From: Bacilli bacterium
Lineage (GTDB): Bacteria; Bacillota_I; Bacilli_A; RF39; UBA660
Assembly (NCBI GenBank): GCA_017513865.1
Contig: JAFWMN010000003.1
Span: forward strand, 1-64,000
Length of the DNA: 64,000 nucleotides
Direction: 5' to 3'
Shown piece by piece: positions 17,247 through 28,500 of this stretch (positions are counted from its first letter, which is position 1; each line of letters opens with the position of its first letter). Made by a program: the position numbers and the translations under genes. The notes under the pieces were generated by a model. The model was not told where the DNA came from and did not search any database. It saw only the letters and a program-made list of their open reading frames with translations.

Positions 17247-19736
17247 ATGACTTATGAAGAAAGAATAGAAGAGTTAGAAAAAAGAGAAAGAGAATTGCGA
17301 TTAGCATTTATTAATGATGAGCCAATTAATGTAGAAAAAGTCAATGAAAATGGTGAAAAAACTTTTGTTAAAATTAACCCTACAGATATGGACAACTATA
17401 TACCAAGTTATCGTAAAGAAAAAGAGTTAATTGAAAAAGAGTTAAAAAAATTAAGAGTTGAAACTGCCTATGAAAGTGGAAGCCCATTAACTTATCACTA
17501 TGTTGAAAATGGTCAAGAAGGGGATAGACAAGTAACTTCAGAAAATAAAGATGAATATAGAAAAGCTTATGAACAGCAAATTAGATTCATTGAACAGGGC
17601 AGACAAACTACAGATGACTTGATGAAAGAAACTAATCAAAATGTATATGGCCAACAAGAGATGGAAGCAGAATTAGATAGAATGATTGATGAAATACATA
17701 GAGAAAACCCATATACAGAAACCCCATGGCAAAGGCTTACACCAGAAACACCAGAACCTACAGTAAGCTCAGGTCCAGAGTTAACTCCAGAAAGAGAAGA
17801 AGAATATAATAGATTAATGACTGAAATTCTCGGAGATAATCAACAAACAGAATCAGTAGTAGAACCAGCAACAAAACCAGTACCAGAACTAACCCCAGAA
17901 AGCGAAGAGGAGTATAATAAAATAATGGATGAAATTCGTAGAAATAATCAACCACCAGAAACACCAGAACCTATATTAGGGCCAGAACTAACCCCAGAAA
18001 GAGAAGAAGAATATAATAAAATAATGAATGAAATTCATAGAAATAATCAACCACCACAAACAGAAGTGTCTACAGATATTTTTGCCCAACAACCATCATC
18101 AATAGTTGAATCTACAACAGAATCAACGGAAGAACCTGCAGTTGAGGATCAACCAGTAGTAGCATATGAAGAACCAAACTATGAAGATATGGAAGATGAT
18201 GAATTACAAGCATATTTATTAAATTGTAGAGAACGAATTAAAAGATGGACAATGACAGATGAAGAATTACAAGAATACATAGAAAACCTGAAACAAGGTG
18301 GCTATACAGAAGCCGAAATTAAAGAAGAAATAAAAGCTACAGAAGATGATCTTGATTACTATGAAGCAGAATTAAAAAAAATAGAAGCAGAAATAGAAAG
18401 AAGAAAAACACAAAAAGATGAAATAGATAATGATGAAGATGATGAAAAATCACCAGCAGAAATGACAGACGAAGAATTAAAAGAGTACATAGAAAATCAT
18501 AGAGTATGGCTTAACTTTTATTCGGTGCCTGAAAATAAACAAAAAGATATAAATGATTTAAAAACAGCAAACCCTGGAAAAACAGATGAAGAGATTGAAA
18601 GAGAAATAGAAGAATTACATACGATAATGAGGACAGAATTAAAAGAGGCTGAAAAAGAAGAAGAAAAAAGAAAAACAACAAGCAATAATCCAACACAAGA
18701 TTCTGCACAAACCACACAAAGCAAACCAATTGTAATATTTGAATCAGGTGGCAAGGTATTTGTTGTTGGTGATATTGCGCCTGAAAAAGTACAAGAAGAA
18801 GTACGAAAAACTAATAGTCCATTGATAAATAAATATCATGGAAAGTATAGTTTTAGTTCTAACGTAGAACCTAGAAAGCATGCTTATCCTAACACAAATG
18901 TCATTTTAACCATAGATGAAAATGGATTATTTAAAGTAGAAGGGGCCGACGAAGTAGAATATTATAACCAACCAACCGCCCAAAAAACCGACGATGGAAT
19001 TAAAGGATTCGATGATGGGTTGGGAGACTTAGAAGAACCCGATTTAGATGTTTCAGATATAGGAACAATTGATAAAAATCCAATCATTCCACCAACTGCT
19101 AGAAAAGCTCAATCACGTGAAAAAAATGAAGAATTAGCTAAAAAATTTAAAAAAGCACTTCTAATAGTTGCTGGAGCCGCTTTAGCTATGGGGGCAATAT
19201 ATTTATTTTCTAAATATGCCCTAGATATAGATATAATTGAAAATTTAAGACATCTTATATCTGGTAATAATACACCAGCTGATGTTACTCCAATTGCTAA
19301 ACATGTTAATAGCGCTATTGGTAATATAACAAACCATGTCGGTGATACTGTCAAACATTTTTCTAATGGTGGACATATTAATGGAACAATAGGTGAGTTT
19401 ATTTCCAATGTTGCTAATACAGGACAAGATGCAATTCAATCTGCTAGAGGGGCTTCAGACGTTACCCAACAAGTTGTTGCTATAGGTGATGCTTGGGCAC
19501 CAGGTGGCGTATCTGGATTTGTTAGAGTTGCTGGTGATGCAGCTGTTGGCGGAACTGTTGATTTAAATAGTGTCGATACTGTTTATGCAACGTTAAATGA
19601 TGCGATTAATGGTACTAATGGAATGCCGATTAGTGAATATGCAAGACCTAATATTGTTGGTGTTTATGACCAAATAACCGGAGTCTTTAATACTGACACC
19701 TTAAGCAATGTTGTTCAAGGAGGTAGAGTTATATAA
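17247..19736 (+). CDS. Large coiled-coil, repeat-rich single-pass membrane protein
   Basis: I do not recognise this 829-residue protein. Residues 1-130 are charged and helical. Residues about 140-275 hold three clear copies of a unit built on PELTPE(R/S)EEEYN followed by IxEIxRNNQ, with proline/threonine linkers. A fourth, weaker copy lies upstream. Residues about 335-480 hold two copies of a helical unit beginning MTDEEL(Q/K)EYIEN. A likely membrane helix lies near 635-657 (ALLIVAGAALAMGAIYLF). The final 170 residues are rich in Gly, Asn, Val and Ala. With no signal peptide, the repeat region is probably cytoplasmic and the tail outside. It has a strong TAAGGAGG ribosome site, and its stop overlaps the start of the next gene. 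Confidence 0.8.
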   Translation: MTYEERIEELEKRERELRLAFINDEPINVEKVNENGEKTFVKINPTDMDNYIPSYRKEKELIEKELKKLRVETAYESGSPLTYHYVENGQEGDRQVTSENKDEYRKAYEQQIRFIEQGRQTTDDLMKETNQNVYGQQEMEAELDRMIDEIHRENPYTETPWQRLTPETPEPTVSSGPELTPEREEEYNRLMTEILGDNQQTESVVEPATKPVPELTPESEEEYNKIMDEIRRNNQPPETPEPILGPELTPEREEEYNKIMNEIHRNNQPPQTEVSTDIFAQQPSSIVESTTESTEEPAVEDQPVVAYEEPNYEDMEDDELQAYLLNCRERIKRWTMTDEELQEYIENLKQGGYTEAEIKEEIKATEDDLDYYEAELKKIEAEIERRKTQKDEIDNDEDDEKSPAEMTDEELKEYIENHRVWLNFYSVPENKQKDINDLKTANPGKTDEEIEREIEELHTIMRTELKEAEKEEEKRKTTSNNPTQDSAQTTQSKPIVIFESGGKVFVVGDIAPEKVQEEVRKTNSPLINKYHGKYSFSSNVEPRKHAYPNTNVILTIDENGLFKVEGADEVEYYNQPTAQKTDDGIKGFDDGLGDLEEPDLDVSDIGTIDKNPIIPPTARKAQSREKNEELAKKFKKALLIVAGAALAMGAIYLFSKYALDIDIIENLRHLISGNNTPADVTPIAKHVNSAIGNITNHVGDTVKHFSNGGHINGTIGEFISNVANTGQDAIQSARGASDVTQQVVAIGDAWAPGGVSGFVRVAGDAAVGGTVDLNSVDTVYATLNDAINGTNGMPISEYARPNIVGVYDQITGVFNTDTLSNVVQGGRVI

Positions 19737-20029
19737 TGGATGGACTTTATACTACTGTAACGTTTGATGAAAATGATAAATGGTTCGTTGCCTATGAAAG
19801 TATGATAGATGGAGCAAAATATAGTTATTTAGTAAAGGTGAATGAAACAGGGGATGATTTACTAGATGAATATATGGTAATGAGAAGCTATTATTCTGGC
19901 GACGAAGAATATATGGATGAAATAAGAGATGCAGAACTTTTAAATAAAATAATACCTGTTTTAGTTCCAGAAACAGCAGAATATCTTAAAAATCCAGAAA
20001 AATTAAAAGAAATGTTAAAAGTGTCTTAA
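19736..20029 (+). CDS. Small acidic protein coupled to the 829-residue protein
   Basis: The 97-residue acidic protein has several beta-strand-like segments (YTTVTFDEN, KYSYLVKVN, DEYMVMRSYY) and a helical C-terminus. The layout faintly recalls DUF1292 proteins, but the match is too weak to assign. The ATG overlaps the preceding TAA (TAATG), and the ribosome site AAGGAGG lies in the end of the upstream gene, so translation is probably coupled. This suggests a partner or chaperone of the large membrane protein. Confidence 0.75.
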   Translation: MDGLYTTVTFDENDKWFVAYESMIDGAKYSYLVKVNETGDDLLDEYMVMRSYYSGDEEYMDEIRDAELLNKIIPVLVPETAEYLKNPEKLKEMLKVS

Positions 20030-20043
20030 AGGACACTTTTTTG
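20020..20043 (+). terminator. Terminator of the 829-residue protein operon
   Basis: AGTGTC / GACACT with loop TTAAAG, followed by six T; the stop codon lies in the loop. Confidence 0.88.
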
Positions 20044-20065
20044 TTTTAAAAAAAGGTCTTTAATA

Positions 20066-20128
20066 TTGACTTTTTTTTCAATAAAATCAAGCGTTTTTTG
20101 GTTTACAAATGTTGACATTTTTTTCAAT
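20066..20128 (+). repeat. Near-direct repeat upstream of the TasA-like operon
   Basis: TTGAC(T/A)TTTTTTTCAATA occurs at 20066-20082 and again at 20112-20128, 46 bases apart, with one mismatch. The second copy contains the -35 element of the promoter. It may be a regulator-binding pair or a degenerate promoter duplication. Confidence 0.55.
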
Positions 20129-20140
20129 ATGTTATATACT
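20112..20140 (+). promoter_or_regulatory. Promoter of the SipW/TasA-like operon
   Basis: TTGACA (20112-20117), a 17-base spacer and TATACT (20135-20140) make the strongest promoter match in the region. The implied leader RNA is about 65 bases. Confidence 0.9.
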
Positions 20141-20175
20141 AAAAAAGTAAAGTAGGAAAGTGCGTTTTGGTCTGT

Positions 20176-20204
20176 CTTTACAAATAAATAATGTGTAAAG
20201 GAGG
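20176..20204 (+). promoter_or_regulatory. Leader hairpin beside the Shine-Dalgarno of the first TasA-like gene
   Basis: CTTTACA (20176-20182) can pair with TGTAAAG (20194-20200), and the right arm overlaps the first bases of the ribosome site AAAGGAGG (20197-20204). When folded, it would partly mask the site. Confidence 0.45.
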
Positions 20205-20211
20205 TGTGCTT

Positions 20212-20748
20212 ATGAAAGGAAATAAAAAAATCTTAATTTTAGCTGTTTTAGTTCTTTTAATCGCTGTATGCTTCACAACATATGCAATCTATAAATCATC
20301 TGCTACAGGTAATGGTTCAGTTAAGGCTGCAGCTTGGGTTGTAAAAGTTAATAATACCGATATCGTTGCTAATAACACATTTACTCTTGGTAATATTAAT
20401 TGGGGAGAAAGTAGAATAGGACAAAATGATACCATTGCACCAGGAGATACTGGAACTGTTACTATCACTATTGATGCTACCGGTTCAGAGGTTGATGTTG
20501 ATTATGCAATTACTATTAATACTGCATCTCTTAACAATGATCAATTTACTGTTACAGCTGCAACAGGATCAAGTCTAACCGGTACAATCGAATATGGTGA
20601 AAGTATGACTAGAACTGTTACTTTAAATATTACTTGGAATGGCGTTGATACTGATTCAGCCAATGCTCAAGATATTTCGTTAGCAGCACAAACAATTGGA
20701 ATTCCAGTTACTGTAACTGCAACGCAAAATCCTAATCCAGCTGCCTAG
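20212..20748 (+). CDS. TasA/camelysin-like fibre protein with SipW-type signal peptide (1)
   Basis: The 178-residue protein begins with a long hydrophobic segment (residues 6-26) followed by a short Ala/Ser-rich stretch, the layout of SipW substrates such as TasA and CalY. The mature part (from about residue 37) is a beta-rich, Thr/Asn-rich domain with almost no charge clusters (APGDTGTVTITIDATG, VDVDYAITIN), expected for a secreted fibre or matrix subunit. As the first gene after a strong promoter, separated from the rest by hairpins, it could be the major component. The start is the ATG at 20212 behind AAAGGAGG; the ATG at 20191 lies on the ribosome site. Confidence 0.82.
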   Translation: MKGNKKILILAVLVLLIAVCFTTYAIYKSSATGNGSVKAAAWVVKVNNTDIVANNTFTLGNINWGESRIGQNDTIAPGDTGTVTITIDATGSEVDVDYAITINTASLNNDQFTVTAATGSSLTGTIEYGESMTRTVTLNITWNGVDTDSANAQDISLAAQTIGIPVTVTATQNPNPAA

Positions 20749-20760
20749 TCTGGGTTTAAA

Positions 20761-20815
20761 GAAAGAATATCATTATTCTTTCGTTTAAAGCTTATAAATA
20801 CTTATAGGCTTTAAA
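20761..20815 (+). promoter_or_regulatory. Two tandem hairpins between the first and second genes of the operon
   Basis: GAAAGAAT/ATTCTTTC (20761-20782) is followed by a 14-base arm pair at 20784-20797 and 20802-20815 with one wobble. Neither has a T run, so they look like mRNA-processing or stabilising elements rather than full terminators. They would favour expression of the first gene over the rest. Confidence 0.6.
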
Positions 20816-20828
20816 GGGAAGTGAAATA

Positions 20829-21620
20829 ATGACAAAAAGTACAAAAAGAATTGTTAATAAGAAAAGTATAAATAAAAAGAATCAAAAAAAGAAAAACAAC
20901 TATGTCGATAGAGCAATTGAAATTGTATTAATCATCGTTATTATTTTATTATTACTGCACAACTGTGGTTTTTCTAAAAAAGAAGGCAAAGAAAAAACAC
21001 CAAGTGGGAATGTAAATATCATCGAAATCAAATGTGATGATAATGGTAAATGTAGGAAAGATGATAAAAACGGTGAAATAGTGGTCGATGATAATACTAA
21101 ATCCTCTGGTTCAAAAAAATCTGAAAACAAAGGATCAGTTTCACCGTCAGATTCTAATGATAGCGGTGAATCAGAAGATGATTCAGAGGAAGAAGATGAC
21201 GGTAATTTTAAAGTTTATGACAAGAAAGTTACATGGAGTGAGTCAACAGATTTAAATATTTTTTCAAATTCTTTTTATAACTATGAAGATATAATCGCCC
21301 CTGAAAGTAGTAATGTATATCAATTTGTTTTAAAAAACTCTACTGATTACAATTTGAAATATAGTATAAGTTTTTCAGAGACAAACCCTTATAACATTAA
21401 TTTAAAATATAAGCTTAAGAAAAATAACAGTTACATTGTGAGTAATTATGTATCATATGATCAATTAAATTTAAGTGATGAACTTTTAAATTCGAAAAAA
21501 AGTGATACCTTCTATTTAGAGTGGAAATGGATAAGTAGTGATAATGATACAGATGTCGGAAAAATTCAAGCTAATTATAATTTAAAAATTAATGTTGAGG
21601 CTGAAAGTGTAAATGAATAA
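20829..21620 (+). CDS. Membrane-anchored accessory protein of the SipW operon
   Basis: The 263-residue protein has a lysine-rich N-terminus, one membrane helix (about residues 33-50, followed by a Cys), a low-complexity Ser/Asp/Glu linker (about 100-130) and a beta-rich outer domain (about 135-260) with IIAPESSNVYQFVLKN and FYLEWKWISSDND. The domain resembles the TasA-like sandwich and suggests a fibre anchor or assembly protein. The linker would carry the domain through the wall. It ends 8 bases inside sipW. I cannot name the family. Confidence 0.7.
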   Translation: MTKSTKRIVNKKSINKKNQKKKNNYVDRAIEIVLIIVIILLLLHNCGFSKKEGKEKTPSGNVNIIEIKCDDNGKCRKDDKNGEIVVDDNTKSSGSKKSENKGSVSPSDSNDSGESEDDSEEEDDGNFKVYDKKVTWSESTDLNIFSNSFYNYEDIIAPESSNVYQFVLKNSTDYNLKYSISFSETNPYNINLKYKLKKNNSYIVSNYVSYDQLNLSDELLNSKKSDTFYLEWKWISSDNDTDVGKIQANYNLKINVEAESVNE

Positions 21621-22056
21621 AATATTTAAAATGACATTTAATATTGTATTTATTTTGATGATTATCTTTTTAGCTACATATTTTATATTAAGAGTTTTAG
21701 GTATAGCTGAAATATTTAAAGTCCAAACGGCTTCCATGGAAGACAACATACACGCAGGTGATTATATATTAATTTGTAAAAAAAACAATTATAAAGTGGG
21801 TGATGTTGTCACATATAAGAAAGACAATTATCATGTGACCCATAGAATTGTTAAGAAAAAGGCCTTTAAAGTAGTTACAAAAGGAGATGCAAATAATATT
21901 GAAGATGCTGAAATAAGCATTAAAGATATTATCGGCAAAGTAATTTATTGTGGAGGAATTTTAAATTTTCTAATAAATTATAAATATGCAATCGCAAGTT
22001 TTTTTCTTGCCATATACTTATTTAGTTGCTATTTTGAAAAAAAAGAAGAAGTTTAA
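21613..22056 (+). CDS. sipW: ER-type signal peptidase I (SipW-like)
   Basis: SipW-type peptidases use Ser-His-Asp rather than the Ser-Lys pair of ordinary bacterial type I enzymes. Here Ser41 in TASMEDNI, His77 in VTHRIV and Asp92 in KGDANN are all present, and no KRVIG lysine box is seen. The 147-residue protein has membrane helices at both ends (about 8-28 and 118-138). It overlaps the upstream gene by 8 bases and sits among genes with SipW-type signal peptides, which it presumably cleaves. The ordinary LepB enzyme is encoded separately at 63.5 kb. Confidence 0.92.
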   Translation: MNKIFKMTFNIVFILMIIFLATYFILRVLGIAEIFKVQTASMEDNIHAGDYILICKKNNYKVGDVVTYKKDNYHVTHRIVKKKAFKVVTKGDANNIEDAEISIKDIIGKVIYCGGILNFLINYKYAIASFFLAIYLFSCYFEKKEEV

Positions 22057-22077
22057 GGAGTGAAAGGAAGTGTCAGC

Positions 22078-22542
22078 ATGAAGAGAATAATAACATTATT
22101 ATTTATTCCAATTTTTGTATTATTTATTTTCTTTGCTGCAAAATCTTTTGCTATATTTAAAAGTCGTGGACAAGGTGAAGATACGACCCCAGCAGCTAGT
22201 TGGAGTGTCTCACGTAATCAAAGTCTTATCACTGATTCCATAGATTTAGTACCAGGTACGGTAACAGATGATTATACTTTAACAGTTACAAGTTATTCAG
22301 AAGTTGATATAACATATGCGGTTATTATTAGTAATTTACCAAGTGATGTTAGAGTAACTTTAGAAGGAGTAACATATGAGCCAACAAACAATACGATAAG
22401 AGTTGATAATGTTGGAACAATAAATTATAGTGATCAAGATAAAACGAAAAATCACACGTTAACCTTTAGTGCAATTTCTGGGGCCCAAACAGTATCAGCC
22501 CAAGAAATAAATATAGATGTTGAATTTAAACAAAAAGTGTAA
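22078..22542 (+). CDS. TasA-like protein with SipW-type signal peptide (2)
   Basis: The 154-residue protein shows the same design as the first fibre gene: a hydrophobic N-terminal segment (residues 5-23), then SFAIFKSRGQGE, and a beta-rich domain with no long charged region. It shares little sequence with the first copy, so it is probably a minor subunit or tip/anchor component. The start at 22078 follows AAAGGAAG. The GTG at 22060 overlaps the ribosome site and is not favoured. It begins 21 bases after sipW. Confidence 0.75.
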   Translation: MKRIITLLFIPIFVLFIFFAAKSFAIFKSRGQGEDTTPAASWSVSRNQSLITDSIDLVPGTVTDDYTLTVTSYSEVDITYAVIISNLPSDVRVTLEGVTYEPTNNTIRVDNVGTINYSDQDKTKNHTLTFSAISGAQTVSAQEINIDVEFKQKV

Positions 22543-22571
22543 TATATAAAAATAGAAAGTGAGGGAGAATA

Positions 22572-25500
22572 ATGAAGAAGCATTTTAAAATCTTAGTGTT
22601 AATTGTCGCATTATTCTTTTTCTGTGCTCTTATTAAGGGCTCATTTTCTATTTATAAAGAGTTAAAAGATGATACAATAGATTTAAATATACGAGATTCA
22701 ATAACTTGTTCTTTAAGATTTGATCCAACAGATGGTGAAATAGATCCGGATCCATATATTATGACAGTTACCGCTGGCACGCAAATAGGACCTTTACCAA
22801 CACCAACTAGAACTGGCTATAACTTTGCTGGTTGGTATACTGATCCATATACTGGTTCTAAAATAAGCAGTAATACTATAGCTACTACTGATGATACATT
22901 TTATGCTCGCTGGGTAAAACTAGTTTGTAAAAAAGCAACGACCCTTCACTCTGAAACTTGTAGTTCTGATGGATCGTGTTATACAAAGGGTTATTATGGT
23001 AATAATGCGAAAATTGATTATGGTAATATTCCTGGAGTTAACAGCCCAGCTACAGGTGATGCTTATGACTGCGATGTAAATGATGATGGAGTTTATGATC
23101 CAGCAACTGAAAGATTTTATTATATTAGGGAAGTTGTTGAAGATTCAGGTAGCGTACCTATTGGAAATAGCTTTTTAGTTCATTATACAAGTTTCGATGA
23201 AAGTGGTCAGATGGATTCCTCTAAAGATAGAGGTAGTTATACTTATGATCTTGCCAAGAGTTATCTACCAAAAAGTTCTCTTCCAACTTTAGCTCTATGG
23301 GACAATAGTGCCCTTATAAGTATGGATGGAAATGTAACAAGATTTATAAATCGTGATGATCTAACTGAAGCTTGTGGTTCTAATACTGGAGGAAATTATT
23401 TCGCCACTTGTAAATTTTTCTTAGAAAACAGTAGATTTCAATCTAAAAATTCAGGTAGAGCCGGAATATGGTTAGAAAAAGAAGAAAATCAAAACTATCG
23501 AATTCATACAGAAACCTTACTTGCTGGGGCAGCTGATACTGATAGTTCAAATACAGCTAGACCAGTTATCCAGATTCCTTCTAATACAATTGAAGGGTAT
23601 CAAGAAAAAGAACTATATAGAGTAACTTTTAATTCACAAGGTGGAAATCCTAGTACAATTCAAAGGTATAAATATGATGGTCAAAAAATAGGTACTCTTC
23701 CTGAAGAACCAACAAAAACAGGTTATACATTTGATGGTTGGTATACAGGAACAAATGGTAGTGGCACTAAAATAACCGAAAATACGGTTGTTTCTGGAAT
23801 TACTACATATTATGCTAATTGGCTTCTTAATTTAACAATTAACTTTGATGCTAATGGCGGAACAGTAAGCCCAACTTCAAAAACTGTCCCACAAGGAAGA
23901 GCCATTGGTGAACTACCAAATCCTACTTATGAAGGGTACGAATTTTTAGGGTGGTTTACAGAGACTTCTGGCGGGACACAAGTAACAGAAAACACTGTTA
24001 TTAACGCTGGAGGAACAATTCATGCTCACTGGAAATCAGAAGATGCTCTTTTACAATATGTGTTTTACATACCTGGTGAATGTACATTTACTTCTTCAGG
24101 TTTAGCTAATGGTACTAATGGTAATTGTGTAAGTACTATTAATCCAACTGGTTCGGATATAGATTATACGGTAGGTTCTTTAAGAACAAAAAAATACATA
24201 GATACACAAATTGCTTTATATAATTCAACTAATCATGGAAAAGATTATGAAATTGGATTTAATATTGTATCGTATAATTCTAGTAGTAATACTTCCAGAG
24301 CAACTGTAATGAATACTAAGGCAGAGATAAATGACTCAACAATTAAGTATCCTGGTCTTACATTCAGAAAAGATGAAACTACAGATAATTTTATTCTTCA
24401 ATCTAGGGAAACTTTAACTTCTAATGCTTCACAGACATTTGCTTCTAGTAGTGTACAGTCTGTTAGAATATTTAGAACAGGTAATGAAATTTTTTATAGT
24501 ATAAATGGTGGCATTAAAACTAGCTTGAATGATTTAACTGAGTATAATCCAGAATTTGATTTAAATACATGGTTTGGTGCAGCGCCTAAAAATGATACAG
24601 CGACAACTGCTCAAAGATACTTCATTGGTACATTGAGTAACATGTATATCAAATTAGCGCCAGACGCTTCACAAATAGCTAATGTAACATTTGATTTAAA
24701 TTATACTGGAGCGCCTTCTCCAACAGATCGCGAAGCTATAAAGGGTAATCCGATTGGATATTTAACTTCACCAACGCGAACAGGCTATACATTTGTTGGA
24801 TGGTTTACAGGTGATACTGGCGGAACACAAATAACTTCAGATACAATTATAGATGACGATATCACTTTCTATGCTCACTGGGCAGAAAATATAACTGTAA
24901 CGTTTGACGCTAATGGCGGAACAGTAAGTCCTAATACAAAAACATTTGGTACGGGAATGGCAATTGGAGAATTACCAACTCCAGAATATACTGGTCACTC
25001 ATTCTTAGGTTGGTATATGGATAATACATGGAATACAGAAGTTACATCATCAACAGTATTTAATTCGGGAACAACAATAGTTGCTAAATGGGCAGAAAGT
25101 ATAACCGTAACATTTGATCCTAATGGAGGATCAGTAAGTCCTATTTCTAAGACATTTGGTACAGGAACGGCAATTGGGGAATTACCAACTCCAGAGTATG
25201 ATAATCATACATTTAAAGGTTGGTATACTGATAATACATGGGCAACAGAAGTTACAACCTCAACAGTATTTAATTCGGGAACAACAATAGTTGCTAAATG
25301 GGTAGAAAATGTTACAATTAGTTTTGATGCTGATGGCGGAACTGCTTCCTTTAATTCAAAATCAATTGAACCTGGAACGGCAATTGGCGAACTTCCAACA
25401 GCTACTAAAACCAATAAAATTTTTGATGGTTGGTATTTAGATAATGGTTTATATGATACTGAAATAACTGACCAAACAGTAGCAAATACAGGATTAAATG

Positions 25501-28500
25501 TTATTGCTAAATGGATAAATATAAATTATGTGGCTGAAGTAAATGGCACACAGTATGAGACTTTAGATGAGGCTATTGCTGATGTTCCAAAAACTGGTGT
25601 TAAAACAACAGTTACCTTATTAGATAATGTTGAATTAAGTTCGGCTATAACAATTCAAAGTACCCAGAATGTTGAATTAGATTTACAGACCTTTACTATC
25701 TCTGGTTCTTCATCTACATTGTTTATAAATGAAGGAACGCTTAACATTTCAAATGGAACTATTACTTCTTCAGCTCCTGAAACAAGTACTACCGGATTTG
25801 TTGTTGAAAACAAACGATATGCAATATTAAATATATCTGGTGGCTTGTTAAGAGGTACAGGAACTAATGTTATAATTAATGCCGGTACGATTAATATGAC
25901 TGGTGGTAGGTTAGAGGCAACTAATCAATCTGCAGCAATTAATAATAACCAATATGGTGTAATGACTATGTCAGCTGGTGAAATAGTCGCAACATCTACA
26001 ACTAAAGGACAAGCAATTTACAATAATAAAGGAACACTTACAATAAGTGGAACAGCTTATTTAGAAAACAAATCACAGACAAGTAGTGGTTCTGGTAGAG
26101 CTTGTGTTCACAATAATGAAGGTACAGTTAATATTTTAGGCGGAACTATTGTTAGTAAGGCTAATGCTGGTGTTAAAAATAATGACACTATGACTATAGG
26201 TAGTGATGATGGAAGCATCAGTACCACTAGTCCTGTTATACAAGGCCATACTTATGGTTTGGAAACAGTCTCAGGTAAAACAGTTATTATATATGATGGT
26301 ATCTTTAGAGGTGGGGCAGGATCAAATCCTAAAAAAGCTATAAGCAATGAAACATATACTAGTCATAGTAATTATATAATCACACATGACACAGAGACAA
26401 TTGATAATGTCACATACGATATTGCATATCTAGTAGCCCCAACAGTTAACTACACAGTTACCTTTAATGCACTAGCTAATGGTGGTTCAATAGATCCTGG
26501 TGGAAATAATACGCAAACATATACAGCAGTTGGCCCAATTGGAGATATGCCTACTGCCTCAAAAACTAATGCCGCATTCTTAGGCTGGTTTACTTCAGCT
26601 TCTGGTGGAGAAAAAGTTTTAACCACAACAGAAGTTAATGATGATATAACATATTATGCACATTATACAAGTCAAACAACAGTATGTAGACCAGCAACTA
26701 CATTGCATTCTTCTAGTGGAACAGATTTTGGTCAACTTACTTCAGGTGGAATTTTAAGTTCGGGTGATGCGTTTGACTGTGACGTGGATGGAGATGGTAC
26801 TTACGATGCCACTACTGAAAGATTCTATTATTTAACTGATAGTAGTGATGGAAATGCTATATTTGTATTTTATAATAATACTTCACAAGCAGGCGGAAAT
26901 AATGGAGAACCTATCTGTAGTGCAACCGCTGTAGCCTATGGGTCTAATGGACCTAGTACAGCAAGCGGAGAACTTCCAACAACTACACAGTGGACTAATG
27001 TTAGTTTATATTCCGAGCCAAGAGATATAAGTGATGAAACGGGTTCTATAGTTCAAAATGATTATATTTATGCTGGTAAAGCTGCAAGATTAGCTACTTT
27101 AAATGAAATAAAAGCAGCCACTAGTTCTAGTATTAATGGAACAGCAAATGAACTTGCCAATTATGAATTTCTTTTAGAAAATACTATTTCTTATGGTTCT
27201 GGATGTAGATCTAATTATTGGTTAGAAACATATAATTCTGTTGAAGGCGTGCATAGAATTAATGGTGCATCAGATGCAAAAAGTTTGGGACATGCTACTG
27301 GTAATTCTGGTGTAAGGCCGGTTATTGAAGTTCCTTATTCTTCGGTTGATGGGGCGGTACAAATAGTTCCATTTGATACTATTCCAACAGCAATGAGAAC
27401 ATACTTTAATAATGTTAGTACTTGGAATATTGGTCAAAGTGATGCGAATGCTGGTCAAAGTAACGCCGGTTATACTTCTTTTGAAACAGCTATGTATAAT
27501 AACTTATCAAATAATAACTGTGTATATTATCTAAATGATAATGTTAATACCGGATATGGTTCTGTATATTGTGATCAGCCAAATAAATATGATACTGGTG
27601 TTACCGGTAATATAAATGTTTATGAATATAATGAATCAACTGGTGTTATATCTAATAGTACGGCAAGTTATGTGTTTAATGATAATGGTAAATTATATAA
27701 TTTTATTCCTGGGAAAGTATATTATTGGGAATCAGCTAGTGATAGTACTAAGAATGGTTACGTTAGACCTACTGGCGAACGTCGTCTTATTTCCATTCCT
27801 GGAACCACAAGACAAGTACGTAATGTTCGTGATTTAGGTGGTCTTCCAGTTGATACTGATGGTAATGGTACAATAGATGGGACTATAAAATATCAAAAAT
27901 TATATCGTGGTGAAAAGCTTTGGGGAACTAACCATAATGGTGTAACTAGAAGCCAATTTGAAGCACTTGGTATATATAATGAATTTGATTTACGTACTCA
28001 AAATTCGGAAATTGTTCCTGCAGAAGAAGATCAGTTATCAAATTATACTCCATACGAAATAGTTCATTATAAAATTGATCATACTGAATTTGGTTCTGCT
28101 GCATCAGAGACTAGGTTTAATGGTAAGAGTTATTATCAACTTGCTAGAGATGCCGCTATTGATGTTATGCAGAAGGTTGTAGCGGGTAATGATGATTATG
28201 CCCTTTATTTCCACTGCCGTATCGGAGCAGATAGAACGGGAACACTTGCTTATATTCTCGAAGGACTTCTAGGAGTTCCAACTGAATATAGATATCAAGA
28301 CTATGAATTAACAACCTTCTATGGTTTAAGAGAAAGAACTAGATATTATTATAAAAAAGATAGTACTAATGATTCTTATAAATTCATTTATTTAAAGAAA
28401 GCTATACGTCATGCAACCCAAGATAATGATGAAGTGACTGGCATCGAAGATGTTTGGGCTTGGTTTACTTTAGAAGGAACAACAGTAGATGGTGTAAACT

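Noticed and set aside
17776-18065. CRISPR-like repeat array
   Set aside because: The repeats are in-frame protein repeats (PELTPE units) of unequal length with no spacers of constant size.
27616-27837. 73-codon frame inside the giant surface gene
   Set aside because: It is in another frame of a continuous reading frame with strong domain content, and shows no separate start signal.
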